Positions 30,526-40,939 of a DNA stretch of 64,000 nucleotides are shown here, piece by piece. The stretch is from Nonlabens ulvanivorans. Lineage in GTDB: Bacteria; Bacteroidota; Bacteroidia; Flavobacteriales; Flavobacteriaceae. The position numbers and the translations under genes were made by a program. The notes beneath the pieces were generated by a model that did no database searches, was not told where the DNA came from, and worked only from the letters and a program-made list of their open reading frames with translations. Each line of letters begins with the position of its first letter. The first letter of the stretch is position 1. The stretch lies in assembly GCF_000755285.1 (NCBI RefSeq), contig NZ_BBMK01000003.1, positions 1 to 64,000 of the forward strand. The letters run 5' to 3'.

Positions 30526-32070
30526 ATGGCAGGAGGAAAACAGTCCCCCCCAAGGCAGAAGATGATTAACTTAATGTATCTTGTATTTATTGCAATGCTT
30601 GCATTAAACATGAGTAAAGAAGTGCTAAATGCATTTGGTTTGCTTAATGTTAGCATCGAAGAAAGTAATTTAACAGCAGCAGCTAATAACGCTAGTACCC
30701 TTGACGGGTTAGCGCAATTAGCTAGCGATCAGCCTGAAAAATATGACAAATTGAAAGATCAAGGTGATCAGGTAGATAAAATTTCTGATGAGTATTTCAA
30801 TTATATTCAATCCTTAAAGGATGAATTAGAAGGTACTGTTGAAGACCCTACGGATTATCAAGTAATGGATAAAGGAGATTATCTTGATACTAAGTTTTTA
30901 GAAAGTGGTGTTATCACTGAAGAAGGTCAGAGGTTTCTGGATGAAATGAATAACTATCGTAAGGATATGATAGCAATTGTTGGTGAAGAGTCGGAATTGG
31001 CTGGTCAATTAAAGACTAAATTTACTCCAAGTGAAGAGGAAAATAGAGATGGCGTTATGGTTCCTTATTTGGAGTATAACTATCAAGGGTTTCCATTGAT
31101 TGCATCTGTTGCTAAGTTGACTTTGTTGCAAAGCGAAATTAAAAGTATAGAATCAAAAATTTTAGGAACGCTGCTTAGCGGTAGTCTTAAGAGTGAAGTT
31201 AGTATGACTAACTATACTACTTTAATGGAAACGCCAAAATCAGCTTACTATAATGGTGAGATGTTTGATGGTCAAATTGTACTAGGTCGTAAGGATGCAA
31301 CTTTAAAACCTAAAACTGTAGCTTTAAAACTCGATGGTCGTGCTCTTAGTGCAAGTCAATATTCCGTGGAAGATGGTAGAGTTGTGCTTAAAGTCGGAGC
31401 AGGTTCTCCTGGTGAACATAAAATTACTGGTGAGCTTATCTATGAACAAGATGGTGAGCCTTTACCAGTGCTTGTTGAGCAAACATTCTCTACGATTCCT
31501 AAACCTAATTCTGCAACTATTTCAGCAGATAAGATGAATGTTGTATATCGTGGAGTTGATAATCCTATGACAATTACATTTGCAGGTGTTTCTTCAAATA
31601 ATGTTAACGCAAGTGCTTCTGGTTTGACTAGAAGTGGTAGTGGTTACGTAATGAAACCTTCTTCAGGTAAGGAAGTTAAAATTAATGTAACAGGAAAATT
31701 ATCTACTGGTGAGACAGTTTCTGATAGTAAAACTTTCCGTATCAAGGATCTTCCAAGACCTATCGGTACAATTAGTAGAGAATACATTGATGTTAAGAAG
31801 AACAGATCTAACCTTGCAGTTTCTACTGTTGGAGCTACCTTCGGTGATGACTTTGACTTTGAATTAACACCACGTGTAACAGAATTCTTATTTAAAGTTC
31901 CTGGTGCGCCTTCTGTTAAGGTTTCTGGAACTAAATTAAATAGTGCTGCTCAAGGTAACTTAAGAAAAGCACGTAAAGGAGATATCGTACAGTTTGCTGG
32001 TATTAAAGCAACTGTTCCAGGAGTAAAGCTTAAAACAGTTACTCCAGTAGCGGTAGAGTTATTAGATTAA
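30526..32070 (+). CDS. gldM: Gliding motility protein GldM (T9SS motor)
   Basis: A 514-residue protein with one N-terminal membrane helix (MINLMYLVFIAMLALNMSKE) and a long multi-domain periplasmic shaft linking the GldL motor to the GldKN ring. The N-terminus reads MAGGKQSPPRQKMINLM. The family start has a single Pro before Arg, and the second Pro comes from a C7 run at 30545-30551, suspected to be a C4 run lengthened by three. Later family motifs include EGQRFLDEMNNYRKDMIAIV and YNYQGFPLIASVAKLTLLQS. gldN starts 4-19 nt downstream. Confidence 0.96.
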   Translation: MAGGKQSPPRQKMINLMYLVFIAMLALNMSKEVLNAFGLLNVSIEESNLTAAANNASTLDGLAQLASDQPEKYDKLKDQGDQVDKISDEYFNYIQSLKDELEGTVEDPTDYQVMDKGDYLDTKFLESGVITEEGQRFLDEMNNYRKDMIAIVGEESELAGQLKTKFTPSEEENRDGVMVPYLEYNYQGFPLIASVAKLTLLQSEIKSIESKILGTLLSGSLKSEVSMTNYTTLMETPKSAYYNGEMFDGQIVLGRKDATLKPKTVALKLDGRALSASQYSVEDGRVVLKVGAGSPGEHKITGELIYEQDGEPLPVLVEQTFSTIPKPNSATISADKMNVVYRGVDNPMTITFAGVSSNNVNASASGLTRSGSGYVMKPSSGKEVKINVTGKLSTGETVSDSKTFRIKDLPRPIGTISREYIDVKKNRSNLAVSTVGATFGDDFDFELTPRVTEFLFKVPGAPSVKVSGTKLNSAAQGNLRKARKGDIVQFAGIKATVPGVKLKTVTPVAVELLD

Positions 32071-32088
32071 TTTTTGAAAAAAAGAGAT

Positions 32089-32964
32089 ATGAATAAGTTA
32101 TTTGTTTTTGTATTGGGATTAATGTTGACTTCGTCAGCTTTTGCTCAAAACAATATACTTAATGCAAAGGATCCTAATGAGATAGGTAAGAAAACTGCCT
32201 CTCAAACGGAAAACGATAATGATACACCGTTACCTTATGGTTTCATTGGTGATCGTGACGTGCTTTGGTCTAGAACTACTTGGGAAAAGATAGATCTTGA
32301 TGAAAGAGTAAACTTTCCATTGTATTATCCTATTGATACTAACTATGTAGGTAAAGAGCGTCGTGCATTATTTCACGTGATAGCTTCTGCTGCAAGAAAT
32401 GGTGAAATAGATCTTTATTCAGACTCTTATTTCAATGAAAAAAGAGAATTTGCTGATATTGAAACTTCACTTTCAAGAGTAGATACTTCTGACTATGGTA
32501 TTGAACAGTTCAATGCTGAAGGAAGAGTAGATCCTGAGTATATTACTAAGACTTCTATCGGAGCAGATAATGTGTCTGCTTACAACGTAAGAGGTTTATG
32601 GTACTTGGATACTCGTCAAGGAGAAATGAGATATCGTATATTAGGAATAGCGCCAGTGACTCCAGATGTTAATTTTATGGATGATCCTAAAGGAATTGAG
32701 TTGTTTTGGATTTACTATCCAGATGTAAGAGAGTTGTTGCACAATGCAAAAGCTTTTAATACATTAAACTCTGCTAAGCCTATATCTTTTGATCATATTT
32801 TAAACTCGAGAAGATTTAGCGGTGTTATCTATAAAATGGATAATGTGCACGGTGATCGTAAAATTGAAGCCTATATAGCAGACAATTCTATGATGCAATT
32901 ATTAGAATCTGAAAGACTTAAAGATATCGTTAGAAATAAAGAAATCGATATGTGGAACTATTAA
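32089..32964 (+). CDS. gldN: Gliding motility protein GldN
   Basis: About 291 residues. A periplasmic/outer-membrane ring partner of GldK in type IX secretion. The ATG at 32089 gives a clean signal peptide (MNKLFVFVLGLMLTSSAFAQ); an in-frame TTG at 32074 would add five residues (MKKRD) and is less likely. Family motifs: DDRDVLWSRTTWE-like (DRDVLWSRTTWEKIDLDERV), FPLYYPIDTNYVGKERRALF, ARNGEIDLYSDSYFN, GLWYLDTRQGEMRYRILGIA, FWIYYPDVRELLHNAKAFN. A terminator follows. Confidence 0.95.
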   Translation: MNKLFVFVLGLMLTSSAFAQNNILNAKDPNEIGKKTASQTENDNDTPLPYGFIGDRDVLWSRTTWEKIDLDERVNFPLYYPIDTNYVGKERRALFHVIASAARNGEIDLYSDSYFNEKREFADIETSLSRVDTSDYGIEQFNAEGRVDPEYITKTSIGADNVSAYNVRGLWYLDTRQGEMRYRILGIAPVTPDVNFMDDPKGIELFWIYYPDVRELLHNAKAFNTLNSAKPISFDHILNSRRFSGVIYKMDNVHGDRKIEAYIADNSMMQLLESERLKDIVRNKEIDMWNY

Positions 32965-32989
32965 GTTCTATATGTAATTGAAAAATATA

Positions 32990-33017
32990 AACGCCTTGCT
33001 AAGCAAGCGTTTTTTTT
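32990..33017 (+). terminator. gldKLMN terminator
   Basis: ACGC(C)TTGCT pairs with AGCAAGCGT with one bulged C, followed by a T9 tail. Confidence 0.75.
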
Positions 33018-33048
33018 GTTTAATAGATTTATTTAGGTAGTACCTTTG
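33015..33048 (+). promoter_or_regulatory. Promoter giving a very short leader
   Basis: TTTG (33015-33018) and TACCTTTG (33041-33048) match the consensus with a 22-nt spacer. The -7 box ends only 4 nt before the ATG at 33053, which implies a leaderless or nearly leaderless mRNA. Confidence 0.45.
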
Positions 33049-33052
33049 ATTT

Positions 33053-34102
33053 ATGAAAGATGTGATAATAGTAGGAAGTGGAATTGCAGCTTGTTCTCTT
33101 GCATGGCAATTGCATCAACAAGGTAAAAGTTTAACGTTAATTTCGGACCGTAAAAAAGGAAGTAGTTCTGTTGCAGCTGGTGTGTATAACCCAATGGTTT
33201 TAAAACGATTTACGGCTGTTTGGAACGCTGGTGTTCAACTTGAATTTTTGAACAACATGTTTGATTATGTGTTAGAGAATACAGATATAGATGTTCGTAC
33301 ACCGATTACTGTCGCTCGTAGGTTTCATGATGAAAAAGAATCCTTAACATGGATTAAGAAGTCAGTTAGAGAAGACTTAAAGACGTTCATGAACTCAACA
33401 GTTCAAAAAATTGATATCAATGGAATAGAAGCTTCTTCCGGATATGGTTTAGTGAATGGAACTGGTTGGGTAGATACTATTAAGTTCATGTCGCTCACGT
33501 TATCTTTTTTTGAATCCTTAGACTCTGTTTATTTAGAAGAGTTTGATTATAGAAGACTCAAGACTTCTCATAACTCTGTAACTTATAAAACTTTTAGCGC
33601 TGCTCATATAATTTTTGCAGACGGTTATCGCATGCTTGATAATCCTTATTTTGATAATTTACCTATTCAAGGAAATAAGGGTGAAGTTCTATTGATTAAA
33701 GTACCAGGTTTAGAGTTAGATTATATTCTTAAATCTTCAGTTTTCCTAATGCCGTATAAAGATGATTTATTTTGGGTAGGCGCTACTTATGATAGAGAAA
33801 ATCTTGTAGATGAGGCAACTGCTGCTGGTCAAGATTTCTTAACCTCTAGGCTAGAGCGTTTTATGAAATTACCCTACGAGATTGTAGAACATAAACACGG
33901 TATTAGACCTACAACCATTGACAGACGACCTTTTGTAGGTCATCACTCCATTCATGAGAATATATGGGTTTTTAATGGTATGGGTAGTAGAGCTGTTCTT
34001 ATAGCGCCGTGGGCATCGTTGCAATTAATCAATTGTATATATAATAATCAACCCATTAATGCTGAAATAGATATTAAGAGATTTGAAAAAGTTAATCCGT
34101 AA
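33053..34102 (+). CDS. NAD(P)/FAD-dependent oxidoreductase (DAO family)
   Basis: A 349-residue flavoprotein. KDVIIVGSGIAACSLAWQLH is the N-terminal Rossmann FAD motif. SSVAAGVYNPMVLKRFTAVW follows near residue 40, and KHGIRPTTIDRRPFVGHH with VFNGMGSRAVLIAPW forms the C-terminal FAD-contact region of D-amino-acid-oxidase-like enzymes. The family oxidises amines or amino acids (glycine oxidase, D-amino-acid dehydrogenase). The real substrate is unknown. It is convergent with the DUF983 gene, 7 nt apart. Confidence 0.85.
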   Translation: MKDVIIVGSGIAACSLAWQLHQQGKSLTLISDRKKGSSSVAAGVYNPMVLKRFTAVWNAGVQLEFLNNMFDYVLENTDIDVRTPITVARRFHDEKESLTWIKKSVREDLKTFMNSTVQKIDINGIEASSGYGLVNGTGWVDTIKFMSLTLSFFESLDSVYLEEFDYRRLKTSHNSVTYKTFSAAHIIFADGYRMLDNPYFDNLPIQGNKGEVLLIKVPGLELDYILKSSVFLMPYKDDLFWVGATYDRENLVDEATAAGQDFLTSRLERFMKLPYEIVEHKHGIRPTTIDRRPFVGHHSIHENIWVFNGMGSRAVLIAPWASLQLINCIYNNQPINAEIDIKRFEKVNP

Positions 34103-34109
34103 GGATATA

Positions 34110-34493
34110 CTAGTTCTTTTTTGCTTTTTCCTTATCGTAGTCCATAAAAATGTTGATCCATATATTTCTTGAAATTCGGATAACAATCGGTAGACTTATA
34201 ATTGAAATGAAAGTGATTACTAGGAATATATTCCATCTCGATAAGTTTAGTAAGAAGTAGCAAATAACAAATGCAGCCATGGCTATCGCAATACCTACAC
34301 CATAACTCACATACATAGAGCCATAGAAAAAACTTGGTTCAATCTTGTATTTTGTGCCGCAATGAGAACATCTTTCATGCATTTCTTGCGTTTTATTCGG
34401 ATTATACAAATTTGAACTTGTGTACATCGATTCATTTTGACATACTGGGCAGGTTCCCGTGAAAATACTGTATAATTTTGTTCCTTTTAGCAT
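34110..34493 (-). CDS. DUF983 family membrane protein
   Basis: A 127-residue protein with an N-terminal zinc ribbon (GTCPVCQNESMY and MHERCSHCGTKYKIEP, two CxxC pairs) and two membrane helices (about residues 57-80 and 88-108). The layout is that of DUF983, of unknown function, common in Bacteroidota and Alphaproteobacteria. It is divergent from the ABC-F gene, 58 nt apart. Confidence 0.85.
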   Translation of the reverse strand: MLKGTKLYSIFTGTCPVCQNESMYTSSNLYNPNKTQEMHERCSHCGTKYKIEPSFFYGSMYVSYGVGIAIAMAAFVICYFLLNLSRWNIFLVITFISIISLPIVIRISRNIWINIFMDYDKEKAKKN

Positions 34494-34551
34494 CAGAAAG
34501 CTTTAGTGTTTATGCGCAGTTACGCATCTTTGCAAAGATACAAAAATCACT

Positions 34552-36476
34552 ATGCTCAATATTCACGATTTACATGTTAGTTTTGGCGGCGAGCCATTAT
34601 TTGAAGAGATAACCTTTAGACTCAATGGTGGAAATCGTGTTGGGTTAATAGGAAAAAATGGAGCTGGTAAATCTACCTTATTAAAAGTAATTGCTGGAGA
34701 CCTAGAATACGATCAAGGTCAGCTGGCAATGGAAAAAGGAACTAGTATTGGTTTTTTACGTCAGGATATTGATTTTGAAAAAGGCCGTACAGTACTAGAG
34801 GAAGCATACACCGCTTCGCGAAAGCGAGAGAAATAGAAGCAGAGCTGGATCAAATAAATGTTCAATTAGCAGAAAGAACCGATTATGAATCTGATTCTTA
34901 CTCAAAGCTTATTGAGGACATGAGTACATTAACTCATGAATATGAGATTATAGGTGGATATCAATACAAAGGTGAAACAGAAAAGATACTAAAGGGACTT
35001 GCGTTTAAACCAGAGCAGTTTGAGATGCTTACTGATGAGCTCTCTGGTGGATGGCGTATGCGTATTGAGCTTGCAAAACTTTTATTAGAGAATCATGATA
35101 TATTATTACTCGATGAGCCTACTAACCACTTAGATATCGATTCTATTTTATGGTTAGAGCAATTCTTACAGACTTATCCTGGAGCTGTAGTTATTGTAAG
35201 TCACGATAAAATGTTTCTTGATAATGTGACTAATCGTACAATCGAGATAAGTTTAGGGCGCATCTATGATTACCCGAAACCATATACACAGTTTCTAGCC
35301 TTAAGAGCAGAGATGCGCGAGCAACAAGAAGCTACATTTAAGAATCAGCAAAAGGAGATTGAACGTACCGAGAAGCTTATTCAAAAATTTAAGGCCAAAG
35401 CTAGTAAAGCCACCATGGCCCAATCACTGGTTAAAAAGTTGAACCGTATGGACGTGGTTGAGATAGAGCAAACGGATAATGCTGCAATGAATATCAATTT
35501 TGCCAAATCTATACAGCCAGGTAAAGTAGTACTGGAAATTGATAAGGTGAGTAAGTCTTATGGCGAAAAAAAGGTCCTAAGTGAGGTGGATTTAAAAATT
35601 GAACGAGGCGCTCGTGTTGCTTTTGTAGGGCAAAATGGAATGGGGGAAATCGACTCTTGCAAAAATTATTGTAGGTGAAATAAAAGACTCAAAAGGTCAG
35701 GTAAGCTTAGGTCATAACGTTCAATTAGGATATTTTGCCAGAATCAGGCTGAATATCTTGATGGAGAAAAGACAGTTCTAGACATCATGATAGATGCTGC
35801 AGATGATGGCAATCGCGTTAAGGTGCGTGACATGTTAGGTTCGTTTTTGTTCCGTGGTGATGAAGCAGAGAAAAAAGTAAAAGTATTGAGTGGTGGAGAA
35901 CGCAATAGATTAGCGCTTTGTAAATTACTATTACAGCCATTTAACGTTTTAATCATGGATGAGCCTACTAACCACTTAGATATTCAGTCTAAGAATGTTT
36001 TGAAGGCGGCCTTGGTTAAATTTGATGGGACACTTATCGTCGTGTCGCACGATAGAGAGTTTTTACAAGGTCTTACAGATGTTGTTTATGAATTCCGTGA
36101 CCATAGATTGAACTTGCATTTAGGAGATATAGATTATTACCTACAGCAGCGTAAGGCTCATGACATGCGCGAGATTGAAAAAGTTACAGAGGTTAAAGTA
36201 GATCCGCTTTCGCGAAAGCAAGAAACAGAGAAAAAACAGCTTTCATACGACGATCAGAAAAAGCAAAAGTCTTTAAATAATCGACTTTCAAAAGCAGAGT
36301 CAGAAATCAATAGCCTAGAGCGAGAAATCAAGAAATTAGATCACGAGCTAGCAGCAAACTATGACGAACTAGCTGCAAAGCCAGGGTTTTTTGATGCTTA
36401 CCAAGCAAAGAAAAAAACATTAGAAGAATGGATGACTAAATGGGAAGACATCTCTGAACAGTTGGATAAATTCTAA
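34552..36476 (+). CDS. ABC-F family ATP-binding protein (three frameshifts)
   Basis: About 642 residues when repaired. A soluble duplicated ABC ATPase of the kind that acts on ribosomes (EttA/Uup-like). Domain 1: GLIGKNGAGKSTLLKVIAGD, ELSGGWRMRIELAKLL, LLLDEPTNHLDIDSI. Domain 2: GQNGMGKSTLAKIIVG (after repair), LSGGERNRLALCKLLL, LIMDEPTNHLDIQS. The C-terminus is a coiled coil (KSLNNRLSKAESEINSLERE), as in Uup-type proteins. Breaks lie at 34815 (a T lost from the iterated palindrome; repair gives AYTAFAKAREIEAELDQINV), at the G5 run 35642-35646, and near 35741 (a C lost; repair gives GYFAQNQAEYLDGEKTVLD). All pieces are collinear. Confidence 0.93.
34813..34825. repeat. Iterated palindrome copy with one T missing
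   Basis: GCTTCGCGAAAGC. The missing T also breaks the ABC-F frame. With the T restored it is an exact copy read as AFAKA. Confidence 0.65.
36206..36219. repeat. Iterated palindrome GCTTTCGCGAAAGC (ABC-F C-terminal linker)
   Basis: Exact copy read as Pro-Leu-Ser-Arg-Lys-Gln between the second ATPase domain and the coiled coil. Confidence 0.8.
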
Positions 36477-36556
36477 TTACCTTTAAGTAAATTTTAACCT
36501 CTTAAGAATAGACCTTGAGTAGTTTTACAAGTCTAAGTAGCAACTAAAACTATTCT

Positions 36557-37715
36557 ATGCGCAAAATTATATTAGGCATACTTGCATTGCTGATCATTGG
36601 CGGAGCAATTTATGCATCAAAAGTCATTGTTGATAGTAAAACAGCACCTAAGCTCGAGTGAAAAAAGAGGTGAAAATTATTACCACCGATACTATTACAA
36701 ACTCTACTGTATCGATAGTAATACCAGCAAATGGAAATTTACAGGCAAAGCGTCGCGTTGAACTGTTTGCAGAGGTTACAGGTGTTTTTAAGCCTACTGG
36801 TGTTTTGTTTAAAACAGGTCAAGAGTATCGTGCTGGTCAAAATATGATCATCATAGAAAATTCAGAATTCTATGCACAGGTACAAAGTTCACGTAGTAAT
36901 CTCAATAATCAGATTACGCTATAATGCCTGACTTAAGGTTAGACTATCCATCATCATATGCGCAATGGCAGTCTTATCTCGATTCATGGGATATGAATGC
37001 AACTACACCAGCGTTACCGCAGCCTATTGATGATAAAGAAAAATACTTCATTACTGGCCGCAATATTTATACTACTTACTACAATATCAAGAATCTTGAA
37101 AGCAGATTAGGAAAGTATAGAATTAGGGCTCCTTTTAACGGTGTTCTCACAGAAGCAATGGTTACTGAAGGTACTTTAATAAGAAGTGGTCAGCAATTAG
37201 GTGAGTTCATTCAAACAGGTACTTACGAACTTCAAGTAGCTATCAGTTCTGAGTTTGCAGGTTTCTTAAAATTAGGTGAATCTGTTGAGCTTAAGAACAT
37301 CTCTGACGCAAAAATTTACACAGGTAAAGTCTCTCGTATTAATGGTAAAGTAGATCAAGCTTCTCAAACAATTACTACAGTGATAGAGGTTAAAGATGAT
37401 AGTCTTAAAGAAGGTATGTATCTGACGGCAAATCTAGATGCTCAGAAAATTGAAAATGCAATTGAGATTAATCGAAGTTTACTACAAAACGAAAATCAAC
37501 TATTTGCAGTAGAAGATGGAAAGTTAGTTTTGAAAACGATTGAGCCTGTACATTTTTCTGATAAAAAAGTAGTTATTAAAGGTTTGGAGAACGGAACTGT
37601 AATTATTGCTCAATCTGTTCCTGGAGCTTATGAGGGAATGATTGTGAAAACAGAAGAGCAAGCTGCTCAAGAAAAAGCAAATCAGACTCAAACAGATCAA
37701 TCAGCCATTAAATAA
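36557..37715 (+). CDS. RND efflux periplasmic adaptor (two frameshifts)
   Basis: About 387 residues when repaired. The membrane-fusion protein bridging the RND pump and its TolC channel. The N-terminal anchor is MRKIILGILALLIIGGAIYA. Breaks near 36652 (a C lost; repair gives SKTAPKPRVKKEVKIITTDT) and near 36919 (a G lost; repair gives NNQITAIMPDLRLDYPSSYA). The lipoyl/barrel region has IPANGNLQAKRRVELFAEVT, RIRAPFNGVLTEAMVTEGTL, and LKEGMYLTANLDAQKIENAI. First gene of a three-gene efflux operon, 5 nt before the pump. Confidence 0.9.
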
Positions 37716-37720
37716 GACAC

Positions 37721-40700
37721 ATGAGAAAAGTTATAGCTTACTTTATAAAGCATAGTGTCGCGGTAAATGTAGTTGTTGTAGGTTTTGTGATTTTCGGGAT
37801 TTTTGGGATGCTGTCTCTTAAATCATCGTTTTTCCCACTTACTGATTCAAAAATTATTAATATCAATGCGACCTATCCAGGAGCATCTCCTCAAGAGATA
37901 GAAGAAGGTGTTGTGCTCAAAATTGAAGATAATCTTAAAGGTATAGAAGGTATTGACCGTGTGACATCTGCGTCTAGAGAGAATTCTGGTTCGATAACAG
38001 TAGAGATTCTTAAAGGGTACAATATTGATTTTATGCTTCTTGAGGTAAAGAATGCTGTAGATCGTGTGTCCTCTTTTCCTGTTGGGATGGAGCCATTAGT
38101 AGTCTCTAAACAAGAACAGTCTAGACCTACTATTTCATTTGCCTTAAGTGGTGAAAATGTACCTCTGTTAACCTTAAAGCAACTTGCTAGAGATATTGAA
38201 AATGACCTTAGAGGTATTGATGGTATTTCCCAAATTGCGATATCAGGTTATCCTAATGAAGAGATAGAAATTGCTGTTAATGAAAACACCTTATTGGGTT
38301 ATGATATCAGCTTTCAAGAAATATCTACTGCTGTAGCTAGTTCAAACATTCTTACGACTGGTGGAAATATAAAAACGGACCGAGAAGAATATTTGATAAG
38401 AGCAAATAGTAGATCATATTATGGTAATGAGTTAAGTTACATCCCAGTAAAAACATTAGCAGACGGGACAACTGTTCTGTTAAAAGATGTTGCGATAATT
38501 AGAGATCGCTTCTCTGAAACGCCTAATGCTACCTATTATGATAATAAACTAGCTGTAAATATTACAGTGACTAGTACAAACTCTGAAGACCTAATTGACG
38601 CTGCAGATAAGGTTAAGGCATATATTGAAGATTACAATCAGCGATTTACAAACGTTCAATTAGATGTCGTTAGGGATTTATCGGTTACTTTAAATCAACG
38701 TACAGCCTTATTAACAGAGAATGCTATAGTGGGAATGCTTCTAGTGTTAATTTTCCTTTCTATTTTTCTAAATACTCGTTTAGCATTTTGGGTAGCCTTT
38801 GGATTGCCTATAGCATTTTTGGGAATGTTCATTTTTGCAGGACAATTTGATGTTACCATTAACGTGTTATCTCTATTTGGGATGATCATCGTTATCGGGA
38901 TTCTGGTTGATGATGGTATTGTAATTGCAGAAAATATTTATCAGCATTATGAAGATGGTAAATCGCCCGTGCAAGCAGCCATAGATGGTACGATGGAAGT
39001 AATTCCGCCTATTTTAAGTGCTATTATAACGACATTACTCGCGTTCTCTACATTCCTGTTTCTAGAAGGTAGGATAGGAGACATATTTGGTGAGGTTTCA
39101 GTAATAGTAATATTGACTTTATTAGTGTCGCTAGTGGAAGCTCTTATTATTCTACCAGCTCACTTAGCTCATTCAAAAGCACTGCAACCTCGAAATAATC
39201 AACCTAAAAAAGGTCTTGCTAGGGTATTTCAAAAAATGCGCGTTGTAAATGATTACGGTGATAAAGCAATGAATTGGATGCGAGATAAATTGTACGCTCC
39301 AGCGCTACGATTTTCACTAGCAAATAAATTTTTCACCTTTGCTCTTTTTATCGCAGCTTTAGTATTAACTTTTGGATCAATGAGTGGTGGTATTATTAAA
39401 ACCGCTTTCTTTCCTAGAATTTCTAGTGACCAGGTAAGTATTAATCTATCAATGCCTAATGGTACTTCTGAATTTATAACAGATTCTATCATTAATTCTA
39501 TTGAGAAAAAAGCTTTAATAGTTAATGAACAATTAACTGAAGAATACTTAAAAGGTGAAGAGTACGGCGATTCTATCATGTTATTTGAAAACATTATAAA
39601 GTCACAAACGTCCTCATCTGCAGCAAGTCTTTCTATTAATTTATTACCAGGTGAAAGCAGACCAGAAGAAGTAAATTCTGAAATTGTAGCAAATCGATTA
39701 AGAGAATTAGTTGGTGAAATTCCAGGAGCAGAAACTTTAACTTTTGGATCTGGTGGTAACTTTGGTGGTAGTCCAGTTGCAGTCTCCTTACTAAGTAACG
39801 ATATCAAAGAACTTAAAGCAGCCACTGCAGAATTCAAAGAGATCTTAAGCAACAATCCATTACTTAAAGATATTGAGGATAATGATCCTGCAGGTATAAA
39901 AGAAATAAATTTAGAGCTTAAAGAAACAGCTTACTCACTAGGTCTCACAACCAGAACGGTAATGGCTCAAGTAAGGTCAGCATTTTTTGGGACAGAAGCG
40001 CAACGTTTTCAGCGTGGTCAGGATGAGATAAGAGTTTGGGTGCGCTATGATCGTGAGAATCGTAATAGTATAAAAGATCTTGATGAATTTAGAGTATTAA
40101 CTCCATCAGGTGATAGAGTGCCACTTAGAGATATAGCAAATTATACGATTGAAAGAGGTGACGTTGTCATCAATCACCTAGAAGGTAGAAGAGAAGTGCT
40201 TATCAGTGCAGATCTCAAAGATCCATCTGGCAGTGCAACAGATATATTAGCTAATATAAGGTCAGAAATTATTCCAGAACTACAAAATAAATATCCGACC
40301 ATATCACCTAATTATTTAAGTGGACAAGCACGTGAGGCAGATAAGTTTTCCCAAAGTGCCGCAGTGGCAGGCCTATAATTCTATTACTTATTTATTTTGT
40401 TATTGCCTTCACCTTCCGTAGTTGGATACAACCAGTTATGCTTATTTTGCTAATTCCTTTTAGCTTTGTAGCTGTAGGTTGGGGGACACTGGATACATGG
40501 TTTTCCGGTAAATATCTTGTCCCTTTTAGGTATCATTGCCTTAATTGGTATAATGGTTAATGATGGACTCGTACTCATAGGTAAGTTCAATTCTTTACTT
40601 AAAGAAGGGCTGGGCTTTGATCAAGCACTTTTTGAAGCTGGAAAGAGCCGTTTTAGAGCTATTTTCCTAACTTCTATTACTACTATAGCTGGTCTTGCTC

Positions 40701-40939
40701 CTTTATTATTAGAAAAAAGTAGACAAGCGCAATTTTTAAAACCTATGGCTATTTCAATTTCTTATGGTATAGGAATGGCAACAGTTTTAACCTTACTTAT
40801 GTTACCATTATTTCTCAGTTTCGGTAATAATGGAAAGGCAGCAATTTATTGGTTACGTACTGGTAAAAAAGCAGTAAAAAGAGATTTAACAAGTGTCGCA
40901 CAAGAACTAGAAGAAGAAAAGCATTATGATGAAGCATAA
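37721..40939 (+). CDS. RND family efflux transporter permease (two frameshifts)
   Basis: About 1073 residues when repaired. The inner-membrane pump, with MRKVIAYFIKHSVAVNVVVV as TM1, two large periplasmic loops, and GILVDDGIVIAENIYQHYED in TM4, where the Asp pair carries protons. Near 40377 an A is missing (repair: VAGLIILLLIYFVIAFTFRS) and the G5 run 40481-40485 has one extra G (repair: VAVGWGHWIHGFPVNILSLL). After these the chain continues IGIMVNDGLVLIGKFNSLLK to the end, which overlaps the TolC-like start by 14 nt. It resembles the hydrophobe/drug or acriflavin-resistance type rather than a heavy-metal pump. The substrate is unknown. Confidence 0.92.
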
